Shown piece by piece: positions 7,851 through 16,978 of a stretch of DNA of 40,206 bases. Source of the stretch: Actinomycetota bacterium. Lineage in GTDB: Bacteria; Actinomycetota; JAHEXW01; JAGVPG01. Location: NCBI GenBank assembly GCA_020052375.1, contig JAGVPG010000026.1, positions 1 through 40,206 on the forward strand. The letters run 5' to 3'. Both the position numbers and the translations under genes were made by a program. The notes below the pieces were generated by a model. The model was given only the letters and a program-made list of their open reading frames with translations. It made no database searches and had not been told where the DNA came from. Each line of letters opens with the position of its first letter. Position 1 is the first letter of the stretch.

Positions 7851-8390
7851 ATGTCAAGAGTAGGTAAGTCGCCGATAGATGTACCGAGCGGCGTTGAGAT
7901 CAAAAGAGAAGGCAATAAAGTAACTATAAAAGGACCGAAAGGTGAATTGTCCAGGGAGTTTTCGCCACGGATCGATATCGATGTTGCGGATGGCAAGATC
8001 CTGGTCAAACGCCGGTCTGATGCCAGAGACGACAGGTCGATGCACGGACTGGTAAGGAGTCTTCTCGCTAACATGGTCAAAGGCGTTACCGATGGCTTTG
8101 AGAAAACACTTGAGATACAGGGAGTCGGTTACAAAGCGCTAAAGAAGGGCAATAACGTAGAACTTGCGTTAGGATTCTCACATCTTGTGCTTGTCGAGCC
8201 GGAGCCCGGCGTGGAGATAGATGTCATCAATCCGACCAGATTGGTCGTCAAGGGTATCGATAAAGAAAGAGTAGGGCTGATGGCCGCCCACATCAGGGCG
8301 TATAGAGAGCCGGAACCCTATAAAGGCAAAGGCATCCGCTACGAAGGCGAGTATGTGAGAAGGAAAGCCGGAAAAGCCGCGAAAGCATAA
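7851..8390 (+). CDS. rplF: 50S ribosomal protein L6
   Basis: A 179-residue L6 of normal length: MSRVGKSPIDVPSGVEIKRE, GPKGELSREF, GVGYKALKKGN and the C-terminal EPYKGKGIRYEGEYVRRKAGK signature. It binds 23S rRNA near the GTPase-associated centre. The preceding gap is mostly a heptamer repeat. Confidence 0.98.
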   Translation: MSRVGKSPIDVPSGVEIKREGNKVTIKGPKGELSREFSPRIDIDVADGKILVKRRSDARDDRSMHGLVRSLLANMVKGVTDGFEKTLEIQGVGYKALKKGNNVELALGFSHLVLVEPEPGVEIDVINPTRLVVKGIDKERVGLMAAHIRAYREPEPYKGKGIRYEGEYVRRKAGKAAKA

Positions 8391-8393
8391 GTA

Positions 8394-8419
8394 TGTAGCA
8401 GCCGACCTTCAGGTCGGCT
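8394..8419 (+). repeat. Hairpin repeat, ATGTAGC + GCCGACC/GGTCGGC, copy 1
   Basis: After a leading ATGTAGC, a perfect 9-bp stem AGCCGACCT (8400-8408) and AGGTCGGCT (8411-8419) closes a 2-nt loop between rplF and rplR. A second copy at 35967-35992 shares the ATGTAGC lead and an 8-bp stem. There is no T-run, so it is unlikely to be an intrinsic terminator; it sits inside an operon. RplR's Shine-Dalgarno follows it. Confidence 0.75.
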
Positions 8420-8433
8420 AAGGAAAGGGAGCA

Positions 8434-8787
8434 ATGCAGGAAACAGTCAGAGCCAGGAAAAAAAGACAAACGAGAGTCAGAAAAAAAGTCATGGGGACGG
8501 TTGAACAACCCAGACTGAATGTATATCGCAGTAATGCCCACATCTATGCTCAGGTCATAGATGATGCGAGCGGCGTTACATTGGTGGCGGCTTCCGATCT
8601 GGAGATCGGCGAGGGACTAAAGGGTAAGACGAAGAGTGAAGCCGCAAACGAAGTAGGTAAGTTGATCGCCAAGAAAGCCGTATCGAAGAAGATCGGCAAG
8701 GTCGTCTTCGATAGAGGCGGACGTCTGTACCACGGACGCGTAAGATCACTGGCGGACGGCGCCCGTGAAGGCGGACTTGAGTTTTAG
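8434..8787 (+). CDS. rplR: 50S ribosomal protein L18
   Basis: A 117-residue L18 ([10 protein letters not shown]-like [40 protein letters not shown]). It binds 5S rRNA with L5. The N-terminus has the expected basic stretch. ATG start follows GGAAAGGGAG (8422-8431). Confidence 0.98.
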   Translation: MQETVRARKKRQTRVRKKVMGTVEQPRLNVYRSNAHIYAQVIDDASGVTLVAASDLEIGEGLKGKTKSEAANEVGKLIAKKAVSKKIGKVVFDRGGRLYHGRVRSLADGAREGGLEF

Positions 8788-8796
8788 GGGGAGACT

Positions 8797-9294
8797 TTGG
8801 AGCGAGAAAGAGAACAGATCATCGAGATAGAAGAGAGGGTCATCTATATAAACAGAGTCGCTAAGGTCGTCAAAGGCGGAAGGCGGTTCAGTTTCAGCGC
8901 GCTGGTCGCTGTCGGGGACAAGAACGGCAGAGTAGGGCTCGCTCTTGGGAAAGCCAACGAAGTAGCAGAGGCTATCAAGAAAGCCGTACAGAAAGCCAAG
9001 CGGAATATGTTCGATGTCCCGTTGATCGGTACAACGATACCGCATGAGATCATCGGCGAGTTCGCCAGCGGACGGGTACTGATAAAACCGGCGTATGAAG
9101 GAACGGGCGTTATCGCCGGCAAATCGGTCCGGGCGGTCCTTGAACTCGCGGGTATCAAAGATATCCTGACGAAATCGCTTGGGACGTCCAATGCGATAAA
9201 CGTAGCTCGGGCGACAGTCGACGGTCTGCAGCGCTTAAGAACGGTTGAAGATGTGGCAGAGATGCGCGGTAAGACGGTCCAGGAGATCCGTTGA
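8797..9294 (+). CDS. rpsE: 30S ribosomal protein S5
   Basis: A 165-residue S5 with the N-terminal double-stranded-RNA-binding fold ([37 protein letters not shown]) and C-terminal [40 protein letters not shown]5 affects decoding accuracy. The TTG start at 8797 is supported by AGGGGGAG just upstream. Its TGA stop shares a base with the rpmD ATG (TGATG). Confidence 0.98.
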   Translation: MEREREQIIEIEERVIYINRVAKVVKGGRRFSFSALVAVGDKNGRVGLALGKANEVAEAIKKAVQKAKRNMFDVPLIGTTIPHEIIGEFASGRVLIKPAYEGTGVIAGKSVRAVLELAGIKDILTKSLGTSNAINVARATVDGLQRLRTVEDVAEMRGKTVQEIR

Positions 9295-9545
9295 TGAAGC
9301 TAAAGATAACACAGACCAAGAGTCTTATAGGAAGAAAGCAAGACCAGCGCCGCACTGTCAAAGCGCTGGGCTTGAAGCGGATAAATGATTCCGTAGTAAA
9401 AGAAGATAGGCCCGAGATCCGTGGTATGGCGAATAAAGTCATACACCTGGTCAGAGTAGAAGAAGTCAAGGAAGTCAAGGAAGTCAAAGAGAAGAAACAG
9501 AAAGTTGTGAAGAAGGAGACAAAGGGTGGATCTAAGCCAGCTTAA
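9294..9545 (+). CDS. rpmD: 50S ribosomal protein L30 with charged C-terminal tail
   Basis: An 83-residue protein. Residues 1-56 are a normal L30 ([53 protein letters not shown]). L30 is usually about 60 residues; the extra 27 begin with [12 protein letters not shown], encoded by a 9-nt tandem repeat (9461-9494), and end Lys-rich. ATG at 9294 is preferred over the in-frame TTG three bases earlier because AGGAG (9281-9285) is 8 nt upstream and it forms a TGATG overlap. The tail overlaps rplO by 20 nt and carries its Shine-Dalgarno. Confidence 0.96.
   Translation: MKLKITQTKSLIGRKQDQRRTVKALGLKRINDSVVKEDRPEIRGMANKVIHLVRVEEVKEVKEVKEKKQKVVKKETKGGSKPA
9461..9494 (+). repeat. 9-nt tandem repeat (Glu-Val-Lys) in rpmD
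   Basis: Three near-perfect GAAGTCAAG units in frame, encoding EVKEVKEVK at the junction between the L30 core and its tail. Same unit as in rplV and rpsC. Confidence 0.87.
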
Positions 9546-9972
9546 ACCCGCCGATGGAGAAGCCAATAAGGACCGGAAGAGAGTAGGCCGGGGACGCGCG
9601 TCCGGACACGGCAAGACTTCGACGCGCGGACAAAAAGGCCAGAAGTCCCGTACGGGCCGTAAACCGCGGTTGGGATTCGAGGGCGGTCAGATGCCGATCC
9701 TCAGGCGGGTCCCTAAACTCGGCGGCTTTAAAAACCCTGATAAAGTATATTACGAGCTTGTGAACGTCAGCAGGTTGGAAGGCTTTGCCGCGTCGAAGAC
9801 GATTACGCCTGAAGTGATGTTTGAAAAAGGCCTGATCAAGAAGGCGAGCCTCAAAGTAAAAGTGCTTGGGCATGGAGAGCTTAAGAAAGGCTTGAAGGTC
9901 GAGGCGCACGCTTTCAGCAGATCAGCAATCGAAAAGATCAAGGCGGCCGGAGGAGAGGCTAAGGTGATCTGA
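9526..9972 (+). CDS. rplO: 50S ribosomal protein L15
   Basis: A 148-residue L15: [39 protein letters not shown] and a C-terminal GGEAKVI. Normal length; a late 50S assembly protein. GTG start at 9526 with AAGGAG (9513-9518) inside the rpmD tail. Stop overlaps secY start (TGATG). Confidence 0.97.
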   Translation: MDLSQLKPADGEANKDRKRVGRGRASGHGKTSTRGQKGQKSRTGRKPRLGFEGGQMPILRRVPKLGGFKNPDKVYYELVNVSRLEGFAASKTITPEVMFEKGLIKKASLKVKVLGHGELKKGLKVEAHAFSRSAIEKIKAAGGEAKVI

Positions 9973-11228
9973 TGTTAGAAGCCATCCGAAATCTTTTCAA
10001 GGTACCGGAGTTACGGAAACGGCTTCTCTTCACCTTATTCATCACAGTAGTCTACCGGATGGGCGCCCATTTAGTTGTGCCGGGCATAAGCGTAACGGCT
10101 TTAAGACAGTTCTTTGAAAACAAACAAGGCAGCATATTCGGTTTCGTCGACCTGTTCTCCGGCGGAGCGTTGAGCGAGTTTGCGGTCTTCGCTCTCGGGA
10201 TCATGCCCTATATAACGGCATCGATCATCATGCAGCTTCTTACGGTCGTCATCCCGAGACTGGAAGAACTCGTCAAGGAGGGCGAGGTCGGACAGAAGAA
10301 GATCAACCAGTGGACGCGTTATCTGACGGTCGGCCTGGCTTTGATACAGTCGGTCGCTCTGGTCATAACATTCAAGGGATACGGGGTCATACCGAAGGTC
10401 GATTTCATGCACGTCTTGTTGATCGTTGTGACACTTGTCGCCGGGACCACTTTGATCATGTGGCTGGCGGAATTGATAACTGAATACGGAATCGGAAACG
10501 GTATGTCGATCCTGATCTCTATAAGCATCATCTCGCGGCTGCCCATTGCGGCCATACAGACGGTACAGGTCTCTTCGGCGCTGATCATCTTTGTGGTGGC
10601 TCTGATAATCATACTGGTAACAGGGGCGATCGTAGCGTCGGAGAAGGGCCAGCGCAAGATCCAGGTGCAATATGCCAAGCGAGTAGTCGGACGGAAGGTG
10701 TACGGCGGTCAGGCGACTTACATACCGCTGAAGCTTAATCAGGCGGGCGTCATACCGATCATATTCGCTTCCTCGATAATGTTACTGCCGGGTATACTGG
10801 CGCAGTTCTTCCCGAACCAGAAGACATTCGAGGCGATCACCAACCAGCTCCGGCCGACTTCGCCGGTATATATGGTGATATACGCGTTTCTGATCATAGT
10901 CATGGCTTATTTCTATACGGCGGTCACATTCAACCCGATCGATATTTCCGAGAACATCCAGAAATACGGCGGGTTCATCCCCGGGGTACGGCCGGGTAGG
11001 CCGACGGCTCAGTATCTAGACAATATATTGACAAGGCTGACGCTGCCGGGGGCTGTGTTCCTGGGAGCCATAGCGATAGTGCCGACGATCATCATGAGCA
11101 CTATGAACGTGCCTTTCTTTCAGCACTTCGGGGGCATATCGATCTTGATCGTCGTAAGCGTCATCCTGGAGACGATGCGCCAACTAGAGTCGCAGCTCTT
11201 GATGAGGCATTACGAAGGGTTCTTTTGA
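9972..11228 (+). CDS. secY: Protein translocase subunit SecY
   Basis: A 418-residue integral membrane protein with about ten hydrophobic segments, forming the Sec protein-conducting channel. Seen: MGAHLVVPGI near the N-terminus, the FSGGALSEFAVFALGIMPYI signature of TM2, WLAELITEYGIGNGMSILI in TM4-5, and YVKRVVGRKVYGGQ-like AKRVVGRKVYGGQATYIPLK in the cytosolic loop that contacts SecA and ribosome. It is translationally coupled to rplO, the standard end of spc operons. Confidence 0.98.
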   Translation: MLEAIRNLFKVPELRKRLLFTLFITVVYRMGAHLVVPGISVTALRQFFENKQGSIFGFVDLFSGGALSEFAVFALGIMPYITASIIMQLLTVVIPRLEELVKEGEVGQKKINQWTRYLTVGLALIQSVALVITFKGYGVIPKVDFMHVLLIVVTLVAGTTLIMWLAELITEYGIGNGMSILISISIISRLPIAAIQTVQVSSALIIFVVALIIILVTGAIVASEKGQRKIQVQYAKRVVGRKVYGGQATYIPLKLNQAGVIPIIFASSIMLLPGILAQFFPNQKTFEAITNQLRPTSPVYMVIYAFLIIVMAYFYTAVTFNPIDISENIQKYGGFIPGVRPGRPTAQYLDNILTRLTLPGAVFLGAIAIVPTIIMSTMNVPFFQHFGGISILIVVSVILETMRQLESQLLMRHYEGFF

Positions 11229-11234
11229 TAGCTT

Positions 11235-11882
11235 ATGAACATCATACTGCTGGGCCCGCCCGGTTCCGGTAAAGGGACACAGGCGGCAAAGATCAGCGAG
11301 ATGTATGACATACCGGCGATCTCGACCGGCGATATGCTGCGCGAATCCATAGCGGCCGGGACGGAGCTGGGCAGACAGGCAGAAAGCTTTATGTCGATAG
11401 GCGAGTTAGTGCCTGATGAGGTGGTAATCAACATAGTCCGGGAAAGACTGAAAGAAAAGGATTGCGAGAAAGGCGTTATCCTGGACGGTTTTCCGAGGTC
11501 TATCCATCAGGCGGAGGAACTTGACAATATACTTGAAGAGATGGGAAAGAGGATCGACGTCGTTCTGAATATCTCGGTAGAGGACGAGGAGATAATCAGG
11601 AGATTATCGCGCCGGCGCGTGTGTTCCAGATGTCATAACGTATACCATCTGGACTTTAAGCCGACGGAGAAGCAAGGCGTCTGCGATGCTTGCGGTGCCG
11701 ATGTAGTGCAGCGGGCGGATGACAACGAGGATACGGTCAAACACCGGTTGGAAGTCTATCGGAAGCAAAGCGAGCCGCTGATCGGTTACTATCTAAAACG
11801 CGACGTCATGAAAGACGTTCCGGGAGACGAACCGATCGATAAGGTCATGGAGACGGTAAGCCACTTGATCGAGGCGTCATAG
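11235..11882 (+). CDS. adk: Adenylate kinase, zinc-containing lid
   Basis: A 215-residue long-form adenylate kinase interconverting ATP + AMP and 2 ADP. P-loop GPPGSGKGTQ (residues 7-16), AMP-binding STGDMLRE, DGFPRS. The lid carries four cysteines (C130, C133, C150, C153) in the zinc-binding pattern common in Gram-positive adenylate kinases. Cytoplasmic. Located between secY and map as in Gram-positive spc operons; stop directly abuts the map GTG. Confidence 0.98.
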   Translation: MNIILLGPPGSGKGTQAAKISEMYDIPAISTGDMLRESIAAGTELGRQAESFMSIGELVPDEVVINIVRERLKEKDCEKGVILDGFPRSIHQAEELDNILEEMGKRIDVVLNISVEDEEIIRRLSRRRVCSRCHNVYHLDFKPTEKQGVCDACGADVVQRADDNEDTVKHRLEVYRKQSEPLIGYYLKRDVMKDVPGDEPIDKVMETVSHLIEAS

Positions 11883-12629
11883 GTGATCGTAAAAAGGAAC
11901 GCCGCCGAAGTCGATAAGATAAAAAAGGCTGGGCGGATCGTGGCGGAAGTCCTTCAGATACTTGAAAAAGAGGTCAGACCCGGTGTTACGACACAGGATC
12001 TGGATAGGATAGCGGAAGAGAATATAAGGAAGGCCGGTGCGGAGCCGGCGTTCAAAGGATACCAGGGTTATCCGTCATCGATATGTGTTTCGATAAACGA
12101 AGAGGTGGTGCACGGTATACCCTCGGAACGGACCTTGAAAGAGGCGGATATAGTGGGGATAGACATCGGCGTGCGGATGAAAGGTTATTATGCCGACAGC
12201 ACGAAGACGTTCCCGGTAGGTGCGATCAGCGATGAAGCGAAACGCCTTGTCAAAGCGACACAAAAGGCATTGTACGCGGGGATCGAAAAGTGCCGGCCCG
12301 GGAACCGTTTATCCGACATATCCCATGCGATACAGCGATCGGCTGAAAGCAACGGTTTTTCTGTGGTAAGGAAGTATGTAGGGCACGGGATCGGCCGGAT
12401 GATGCACGAAGATCCACAGATACCGAATTATGGCTCGCCCGATCAGGGCCCGGAGCTTGAGGCCGGGATGGTCTTTGCGGTCGAACCGATGCTCAACGCG
12501 GGGGGTTTCGACGTCGAAGTCCTGAAAGACAACTGGACTGTGGTGACTTCTGACAGAAGTCTGTCGGCTCATTTCGAGCATACGGTAGTTCTGACAGAAA
12601 GCGACCCTCTGATAGTAACGAGACTCTGA
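11883..12629 (+). CDS. map: Methionine aminopeptidase, type I
   Basis: A 248-residue type Ia enzyme removing N-terminal Met from nascent proteins. Metal ligands are visible: D94 (GIDIG), D105 (YYADST), the His in VGHGIG, the Glu in FAVEPM and the Glu in HFEHT. The substrate-pocket His is in VVHGIP. GTG start immediately after the adk stop. Confidence 0.98.
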   Translation: MIVKRNAAEVDKIKKAGRIVAEVLQILEKEVRPGVTTQDLDRIAEENIRKAGAEPAFKGYQGYPSSICVSINEEVVHGIPSERTLKEADIVGIDIGVRMKGYYADSTKTFPVGAISDEAKRLVKATQKALYAGIEKCRPGNRLSDISHAIQRSAESNGFSVVRKYVGHGIGRMMHEDPQIPNYGSPDQGPELEAGMVFAVEPMLNAGGFDVEVLKDNWTVVTSDRSLSAHFEHTVVLTESDPLIVTRL

Positions 12630-12633
12630 AGTG

Positions 12634-12661
12634 GCGGAAAGCGGAAAGAGGAAAGAGGCAA
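12634..12661 (+). repeat. Heptamer array of GCGGAAA type before infA
   Basis: Two GCGGAAA units followed by GAGGAAA and GAGGCAA, starting five bases after the map stop. They are purine-rich and may double as Shine-Dalgarno for infA (ATG 12668). Same unit type as 4662-4689 and 21657-21684. Confidence 0.85.
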
Positions 12662-12667
12662 GAAGAT

Positions 12668-12889
12668 ATGGCTAAGAAGGAAGATGCCATAGAGGTCGAA
12701 GGGACTGTTGTCGAACCTTTGCCCAATGCGATGTTCAGGGTCGAACTTGACAACAAACACAAGGTGCTCGCGCATATCAGCGGTAAGATGCGCATGCATT
12801 ATATAAGGATATTGCCGGGTGATAGGGTGATAGTCGAACTGTCACCGTATGACCTGACAAGAGGAAGGATCATCTACCGCTTTAAATAG
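12668..12889 (+). CDS. infA: Translation initiation factor IF-1
   Basis: A 73-residue S1-type OB-fold protein ([51 protein letters not shown]). It occupies the 30S A site during initiation. Position before rpmJ is canonical. The start is ATG directly after the heptamer array. Confidence 0.98.
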   Translation: MAKKEDAIEVEGTVVEPLPNAMFRVELDNKHKVLAHISGKMRMHYIRILPGDRVIVELSPYDLTRGRIIYRFK

Positions 12890-12905
12890 GAGCGAGGAGT
12901 GTAGG

Positions 12906-13019
12906 ATGAAAGTAAGGCCGAGCGTCAAGAAGTTATGTGATAAATGCAAGATCATAAAGAGAAAAGGGAAAGTGCTTGTCATCTGCCAGAATCCACGTCA
13001 TAAGCAGAGACAAGGCTAG
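12906..13019 (+). CDS. rpmJ: 50S ribosomal protein L36 (zinc-binding form)
   Basis: A 37-residue protein beginning [20 protein letters not shown] and ending NPRHKQRQG. Cys11, Cys14, Cys27 and His32 form the CCCH zinc site of the C+ type L36. Length is exactly that of the family. GAGGAG (12894-12899) lies 6 nt before the ATG. Located between infA and rpsM as expected. Confidence 0.98.
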   Translation: MKVRPSVKKLCDKCKIIKRKGKVLVICQNPRHKQRQG

Positions 13020-13031
13020 GAGGAGGATGCA

Positions 13032-13418
13032 TTGGCTCGTATAGCTGGAGTAGACATTCCGCGGGATAAGCCCGTTGAGATAAGTCTTACATATATCTAT
13101 GGCATAGGTAGGATGAAAGCTTCCCAGGCAGTAGACGCTGCCGGAATAAAGGTCGGTACCCGCGTCCGCGATCTGACTGAAAACGAAGTCATCAAGCTAC
13201 GCGAGTACATCGATGAGAACTATAAAGTGGAAGGCGATCTGAAGCGTGAGATAACCCAGAACGTCAAGAGATTGATGGAGATCGGGTCTTACCGTGGGCT
13301 AAGACATCGCATGGGCTTGCCTGTCCGCGGTCAGAGGACGCACACGAATGCCAGGACGAGAAAAGGGCCGAGGAAACAAGTCGGCATAAAGAAGAAGACA
13401 ACTACAACTAGTAAGTAG
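13032..13418 (+). CDS. rpsM: 30S ribosomal protein S13
   Basis: A 128-residue S13 ([62 protein letters not shown]). It bridges to the 50S and contacts P-site tRNA. TTG start at 13032 with AGGAGG at 13021-13026. Confidence 0.98.
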   Translation: MARIAGVDIPRDKPVEISLTYIYGIGRMKASQAVDAAGIKVGTRVRDLTENEVIKLREYIDENYKVEGDLKREITQNVKRLMEIGSYRGLRHRMGLPVRGQRTHTNARTRKGPRKQVGIKKKTTTTSK

Positions 13419-13433
13419 CCCGTTAGATTATGA

Positions 13434-13447
13434 GCTACTAGCTAGAT
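13434..13447 (+). repeat. Two heptamers (GCTACTA, GCTAGAT) in the rpsM-rpsK gap
   Basis: Two 7-nt units sharing GCTA, immediately before the rpsK Shine-Dalgarno. The same GCTA-beginning unit type forms a four-unit array at 36373-36400. Too short to be convincing on its own. Confidence 0.4.
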
Positions 13448-13458
13448 AAGGAGGAACA

Positions 13459-13851
13459 TTGGCTAAGCCGAAGGCAAGGAGAGGGAAAAAGCGCGAAAAA
13501 AAGAACGTTCCGCGCGGCTTCGCTCATATCAAGTCGACATTCAATAATACGATAATCACGCTTACCGATCCGGCGGGTAATACGATATCCTGGGAAAGCG
13601 CAGGTACGGTAGGCTTCAAAGGTTCGCGCAAAGGCACACCGTTCGCGGCACAACTGGCTGCGGAATCGGCCGCCAAGAAGGCGCAAGAGCATGGGCTCAA
13701 GAAGGTGGACGTTTTTATCAAAGGACCGGGCAGCGGAAGAGAAACGGCGATCAGGTCGCTGCAAGCGGCCGGGCTGGAAGTCGGCAGTATCATCGATGTG
13801 ACGCCCGTGCCGCATAACGGATGCCGCGGTCCGAAAAGGAGACGGGTATAA
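13459..13851 (+). CDS. rpsK: 30S ribosomal protein S11
   Basis: A 130-residue S11 with [37 protein letters not shown] and the C-terminal [18 protein letters not shown] signature. It lies on the 30S platform. TTG start at 13459 preceded by AAGGAGG. Its stop directly abuts the rpsD GTG. Confidence 0.98.
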   Translation: MAKPKARRGKKREKKNVPRGFAHIKSTFNNTIITLTDPAGNTISWESAGTVGFKGSRKGTPFAAQLAAESAAKKAQEHGLKKVDVFIKGPGSGRETAIRSLQAAGLEVGSIIDVTPVPHNGCRGPKRRRV

Positions 13852-14466
13852 GTGGCAAGGATTACGGGAACAGTCTGCAGGTTCTGCCGCCGGGCAGGTG
13901 TAAAGCTCTATCTTAAAGGAGATAAGTGCATTTCCGAGAAATGTCCGGTTTCAAGGAGGTCGTATCCTCCGGGAGAACACGGACGTCGCTTTACAAAAGA
14001 GACGGAGTACAGCGTCCGGTTGAAAGAAAAGCAAAAGGCACGTCGTATCTACGGCATCATGGAGAAACAGTTCAGGATCTATTATGCGAAAGCTGCTAGG
14101 CAGAGGGGTGTAACCGGCGAAAATCTTCTGCGCATGCTTGAGACGAGATTGGACAACGTCATATACAGGCTCAATCTTGTGTCGTCCAGGAGAGAAGCGA
14201 GGCAGATGGTGTCGCACGGGCATGTAGCCGTGAACGGCAGGCGCGTCGATATCCCTTCTTATCTGGTAAAGAAAGGCGATGAGATCACTTTGACTGCGCG
14301 CGGAACCAACATGTTCAAGGAAAGGGCGGTCGGAGAGGGCGAATTGCCGTTATGGCTGGATCTGAACGAGAAGACGATGAAAGCGAAGATCAAAGAGATA
14401 CCGAATCGCGAAGATATACCTGTAGACCTCAAAGAGCAGTTGATCGTTGAGTTCTATTCCAAGTAG
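13852..14466 (+). CDS. rpsD: 30S ribosomal protein S4 (zinc-binding N-terminus)
   Basis: A 204-residue S4 that nucleates 30S assembly. The N-terminus has the four-cysteine zinc form (VCRFCRRAGVKLYLKG then KCISEKCP). The central S4 RNA-binding domain contains MLETRLDNVIYRLNLVSSRR and VSHGHVAVNGRRVDIPSYLV. GTG start adjacent to the rpsK stop. Confidence 0.98.
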   Translation: MARITGTVCRFCRRAGVKLYLKGDKCISEKCPVSRRSYPPGEHGRRFTKETEYSVRLKEKQKARRIYGIMEKQFRIYYAKAARQRGVTGENLLRMLETRLDNVIYRLNLVSSRREARQMVSHGHVAVNGRRVDIPSYLVKKGDEITLTARGTNMFKERAVGEGELPLWLDLNEKTMKAKIKEIPNREDIPVDLKEQLIVEFYSK

Positions 14467-14488
14467 TCCTAAACGGGGGGTCGGACAA

Positions 14489-15427
14489 GTGGTTATAGAG
14501 ATTCAAAAACCGAAGATAAAAGTGGATAAGGCGTCGGACACGTCCGGGCGTTTCATCATCGAACCGCTCGAACGGAGTTTCGGGCACGTGCTCGGTAATT
14601 CGCTGCGACGCATACTGCTTTCTTCGATACCGGGAGCGGCCGTGACTCAGGTCAAGATCGATGGCGCGTTGCATGAGTTCACGACGATCCCGGGAGTAAA
14701 AGAGGATTTAACGGATGTGGTACTGCAGATCAAACAGCTGGTCTTGAAGTCGCATTCCGCTCAACCCGTCTCTGTGATGATCGAAGAGAAGGGTCAAAAG
14801 GAGGTCACGGCTAAAGACATCAAGGTGACTTCCGATGTAGAGGTCATAAACCCGGAGTTGCATATAGCGACCATGAACAAGCAGGGCAAGCTCATGCTAG
14901 AACTGATTGTCGAGCAGGGCAAAGGATATGTATCAGCGGAACGGAACAAGACGGAGAAGATGCCTATCGGGACGATACCGGTGGATTCGATCTTTTCACC
15001 GGTCAGTAAGGTGTCATATAGCGTAGAAAATACCAGGGTCGGTCAGATCACAGACTACGATCGCCTGATCCTGAATGTAGAGACGGACGGCAGCACGACC
15101 GCTAAAGAGGCGGTCAGTCTGGCGGCTCAAATAATCTGCGACCATATGGACCTGTTAAAAGACCTGACGAACGAGCCGGAGGTCGGCATCGGTTTTCCGA
15201 CGGAAGAGACTACAACCGGAACGGACCTGGATATGCCGATCGAGGAACTAGAGCTTTCAACCAGGTCGTATAACTGTTTAAAAAGGGAAAAGATAGACAC
15301 GCTCAGCAAACTACTGGATCAGACGGAGAACGATCTGACTAGCGTCAAGAACTTCGGCAAACGCTCCATTAACGAAGTCAAAGCAAAGCTGACAGCCATG
15401 GGTCTGTCATTGCAGGAAGAGGACTGA
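14489..15427 (+). CDS. rpoA: DNA-directed RNA polymerase subunit alpha
   Basis: A 312-residue alpha subunit when started at the GTG at 14489 (MVIEIQKPKIKVDKASD). An upstream in-frame ATG at 14447 lies inside rpsD and adds 14 residues with no family support. The N-terminal assembly domain shows RFIIEPLERSFGHVLGNSLR and SSIPGAAVTQVKIDG. The C-terminal domain shows EELELSTRSYNCLKREKI and LTSVKNFGKRSINEVKAKL, the promoter UP-element and activator-binding part. Canonical position after rpsD. Confidence 0.98.
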   Translation: MVIEIQKPKIKVDKASDTSGRFIIEPLERSFGHVLGNSLRRILLSSIPGAAVTQVKIDGALHEFTTIPGVKEDLTDVVLQIKQLVLKSHSAQPVSVMIEEKGQKEVTAKDIKVTSDVEVINPELHIATMNKQGKLMLELIVEQGKGYVSAERNKTEKMPIGTIPVDSIFSPVSKVSYSVENTRVGQITDYDRLILNVETDGSTTAKEAVSLAAQIICDHMDLLKDLTNEPEVGIGFPTEETTTGTDLDMPIEELELSTRSYNCLKREKIDTLSKLLDQTENDLTSVKNFGKRSINEVKAKLTAMGLSLQEED

Positions 15428-15433
15428 TAAGCA

Positions 15434-15784
15434 TTGGTCAAGACAAAAAAGAGCTACCATTTCGGTGGGAGCGTAGCACATCATAACCTATTAATAAAGA
15501 ACATGGCGGTGTCTTTGATCACTCATGAGAAGATCAAGACGACCACCGTTCGCGCGAAACAGGTTCAGCCTCTAGTCGACCGGATGATGCGTTTTGCGAA
15601 ACAGGGTGATCTGAACGCGCGGCGTCTGGCGCTGGCCGAACTTAACAACGAACAGGCGGTGCATAAGCTGTTTTCGGAGATAGCACCGCGGTACGAATCA
15701 AGGAACAGTGGTTATACGAGGATCATCAGGATCGGATTTCGCCAGGGTGATTCCGCCGAGATGGTCCAGTTGGAGTTTGTATAA
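15434..15784 (+). CDS. rplQ: 50S ribosomal protein L17
   Basis: A 116-residue L17 (FGGSVAHHNLLIKNMAVSLI, HEKIKTTTVRAKQVQPLVDR, GYTRIIRIGFRQGDSAEMVQ). It lies near the tunnel exit. TTG start at 15434, six nt after rpoA, probably coupled. Confidence 0.97.
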   Translation: MVKTKKSYHFGGSVAHHNLLIKNMAVSLITHEKIKTTTVRAKQVQPLVDRMMRFAKQGDLNARRLALAELNNEQAVHKLFSEIAPRYESRNSGYTRIIRIGFRQGDSAEMVQLEFV

Positions 15785-15790
15785 AGGTCT

Positions 15791-16540
15791 ATGAGGAATA
15801 TAAGGCTGGTCATCGCATATGACGGGACAGCCTATCAAGGGTTTCAGAAACAGCCTCACGGGTCGACTGTCCAGAGTGAACTGGAAAAGGCTCTTGAGAA
15901 GTTTTTAAGAGAGCCGGTAAGGATTATCGGGGCATCCAGAACGGATGCCGGCGTACATGCGGTGGCTCAAGTGGTGAATTTCGAGACCGGCAAGAGTATG
16001 CCGGTAGCCCGGATCAAGGCGTCGCTTAACGGGATCTTGCCTCCGGATATAAAGGCAAGCAGGGTCGAAGAGGCGGACCCGGATTTTCACGCCCGGCGAG
16101 ACGCGACGGCGAGGGAGTACGAGTATTATATCTGGAACGCGGACTTCCAGAACGTGTTCAGAAGGGACTATGCATATCATGTCCCGGAGAAGCTTGACAG
16201 GAAAGCGATGGCGGAAGCCGTCGGATTCATAGAGGGGACTCACGATTTCAAGGCGTTCTGTGTCGCCGAGTCTGCCGTCAAGGGGTGTGTAAGGACTGTT
16301 TATAGTGCGGTTCTTAAAGATGAAGGAGATCATCTCCTGACGGTATATATAAAAGCGAACTCGTTCGTCCACCAGATGGTCCGTTCTATAATCGGAACGG
16401 TCGTGGAGGTCGGACTCGGGAAAAGAGATCCAGGGTCGATCATGGAGTTGCTTGAAAACAGGGACAGGTCGAGCGTAGGGAAGACGGCTCCGGCAAGAGG
16501 ATTGTTCCTGACAAAGATAGAGTATCGGAGGACATGTTAG
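15791..16540 (+). CDS. truA: tRNA pseudouridine(38-40) synthase
   Basis: A 249-residue TruA that isomerises uridines 38, 39 and 40 of tRNA anticodon stems. Catalytic Asp52 is in GASRTDAGVHA. Further family segments are YDGTAYQGFQKQP, FHARRDATAREYEYYI and SFVHQMVRSIIGTVVEVG. Position between rplQ and rplM is typical for Gram-positive genomes. Stop directly precedes the rplM ATG. Confidence 0.98.
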   Translation: MRNIRLVIAYDGTAYQGFQKQPHGSTVQSELEKALEKFLREPVRIIGASRTDAGVHAVAQVVNFETGKSMPVARIKASLNGILPPDIKASRVEEADPDFHARRDATAREYEYYIWNADFQNVFRRDYAYHVPEKLDRKAMAEAVGFIEGTHDFKAFCVAESAVKGCVRTVYSAVLKDEGDHLLTVYIKANSFVHQMVRSIIGTVVEVGLGKRDPGSIMELLENRDRSSVGKTAPARGLFLTKIEYRRTC

Positions 16541-16969
16541 ATGAAGACATATACGGCGAAACCGAAAGATATTACGAGACAGTGGTATGTTGTCGATGCG
16601 ACCGATAGAACGTTAGGGCGGCTGGCTACAAAAGTGGCTGAGGTGCTTCAAGGGAAGCATAAAGCGACGTATACGCCGAATATCGATATGGGTGATTTTG
16701 TTGTAGTCGTTAACGCCTCGAAGGTGAAGCTGACCGGGGACAAACTGGCAAAGAAATCCTATTTCCGGCATTCCGGTTATCCCGGCGGTGAGAAACACAT
16801 ATCTTATGAGAAACTGATGGCGGAGAAGCCGGAATTCGTCATCGAAAAGGCAGTCAAAGGAATGCTTCCGTCGACGAAACTCGGACGTGCGATGTTTAAA
16901 AAGCTTAAAGTCTATAGCGGTGCGGAACATCAGCATGAAGCTCAGAGTCCGAAACCGCTGACACTTTAA
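16541..16969 (+). CDS. rplM: 50S ribosomal protein L13
   Basis: A 142-residue L13 ([67 protein letters not shown]). ATG at 16541 has GGAGGA about 9 nt upstream inside truA. Forms an operon with rpsI as in most bacteria. Confidence 0.98.
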   Translation: MKTYTAKPKDITRQWYVVDATDRTLGRLATKVAEVLQGKHKATYTPNIDMGDFVVVVNASKVKLTGDKLAKKSYFRHSGYPGGEKHISYEKLMAEKPEFVIEKAVKGMLPSTKLGRAMFKKLKVYSGAEHQHEAQSPKPLTL

Positions 16970-16978
16970 GGAGGAAAA

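Noticed and set aside
8394-8419. Terminator between rplF and rplR
   Set aside because: No T-run, located inside the spc operon, and repeated at 35967-35992.
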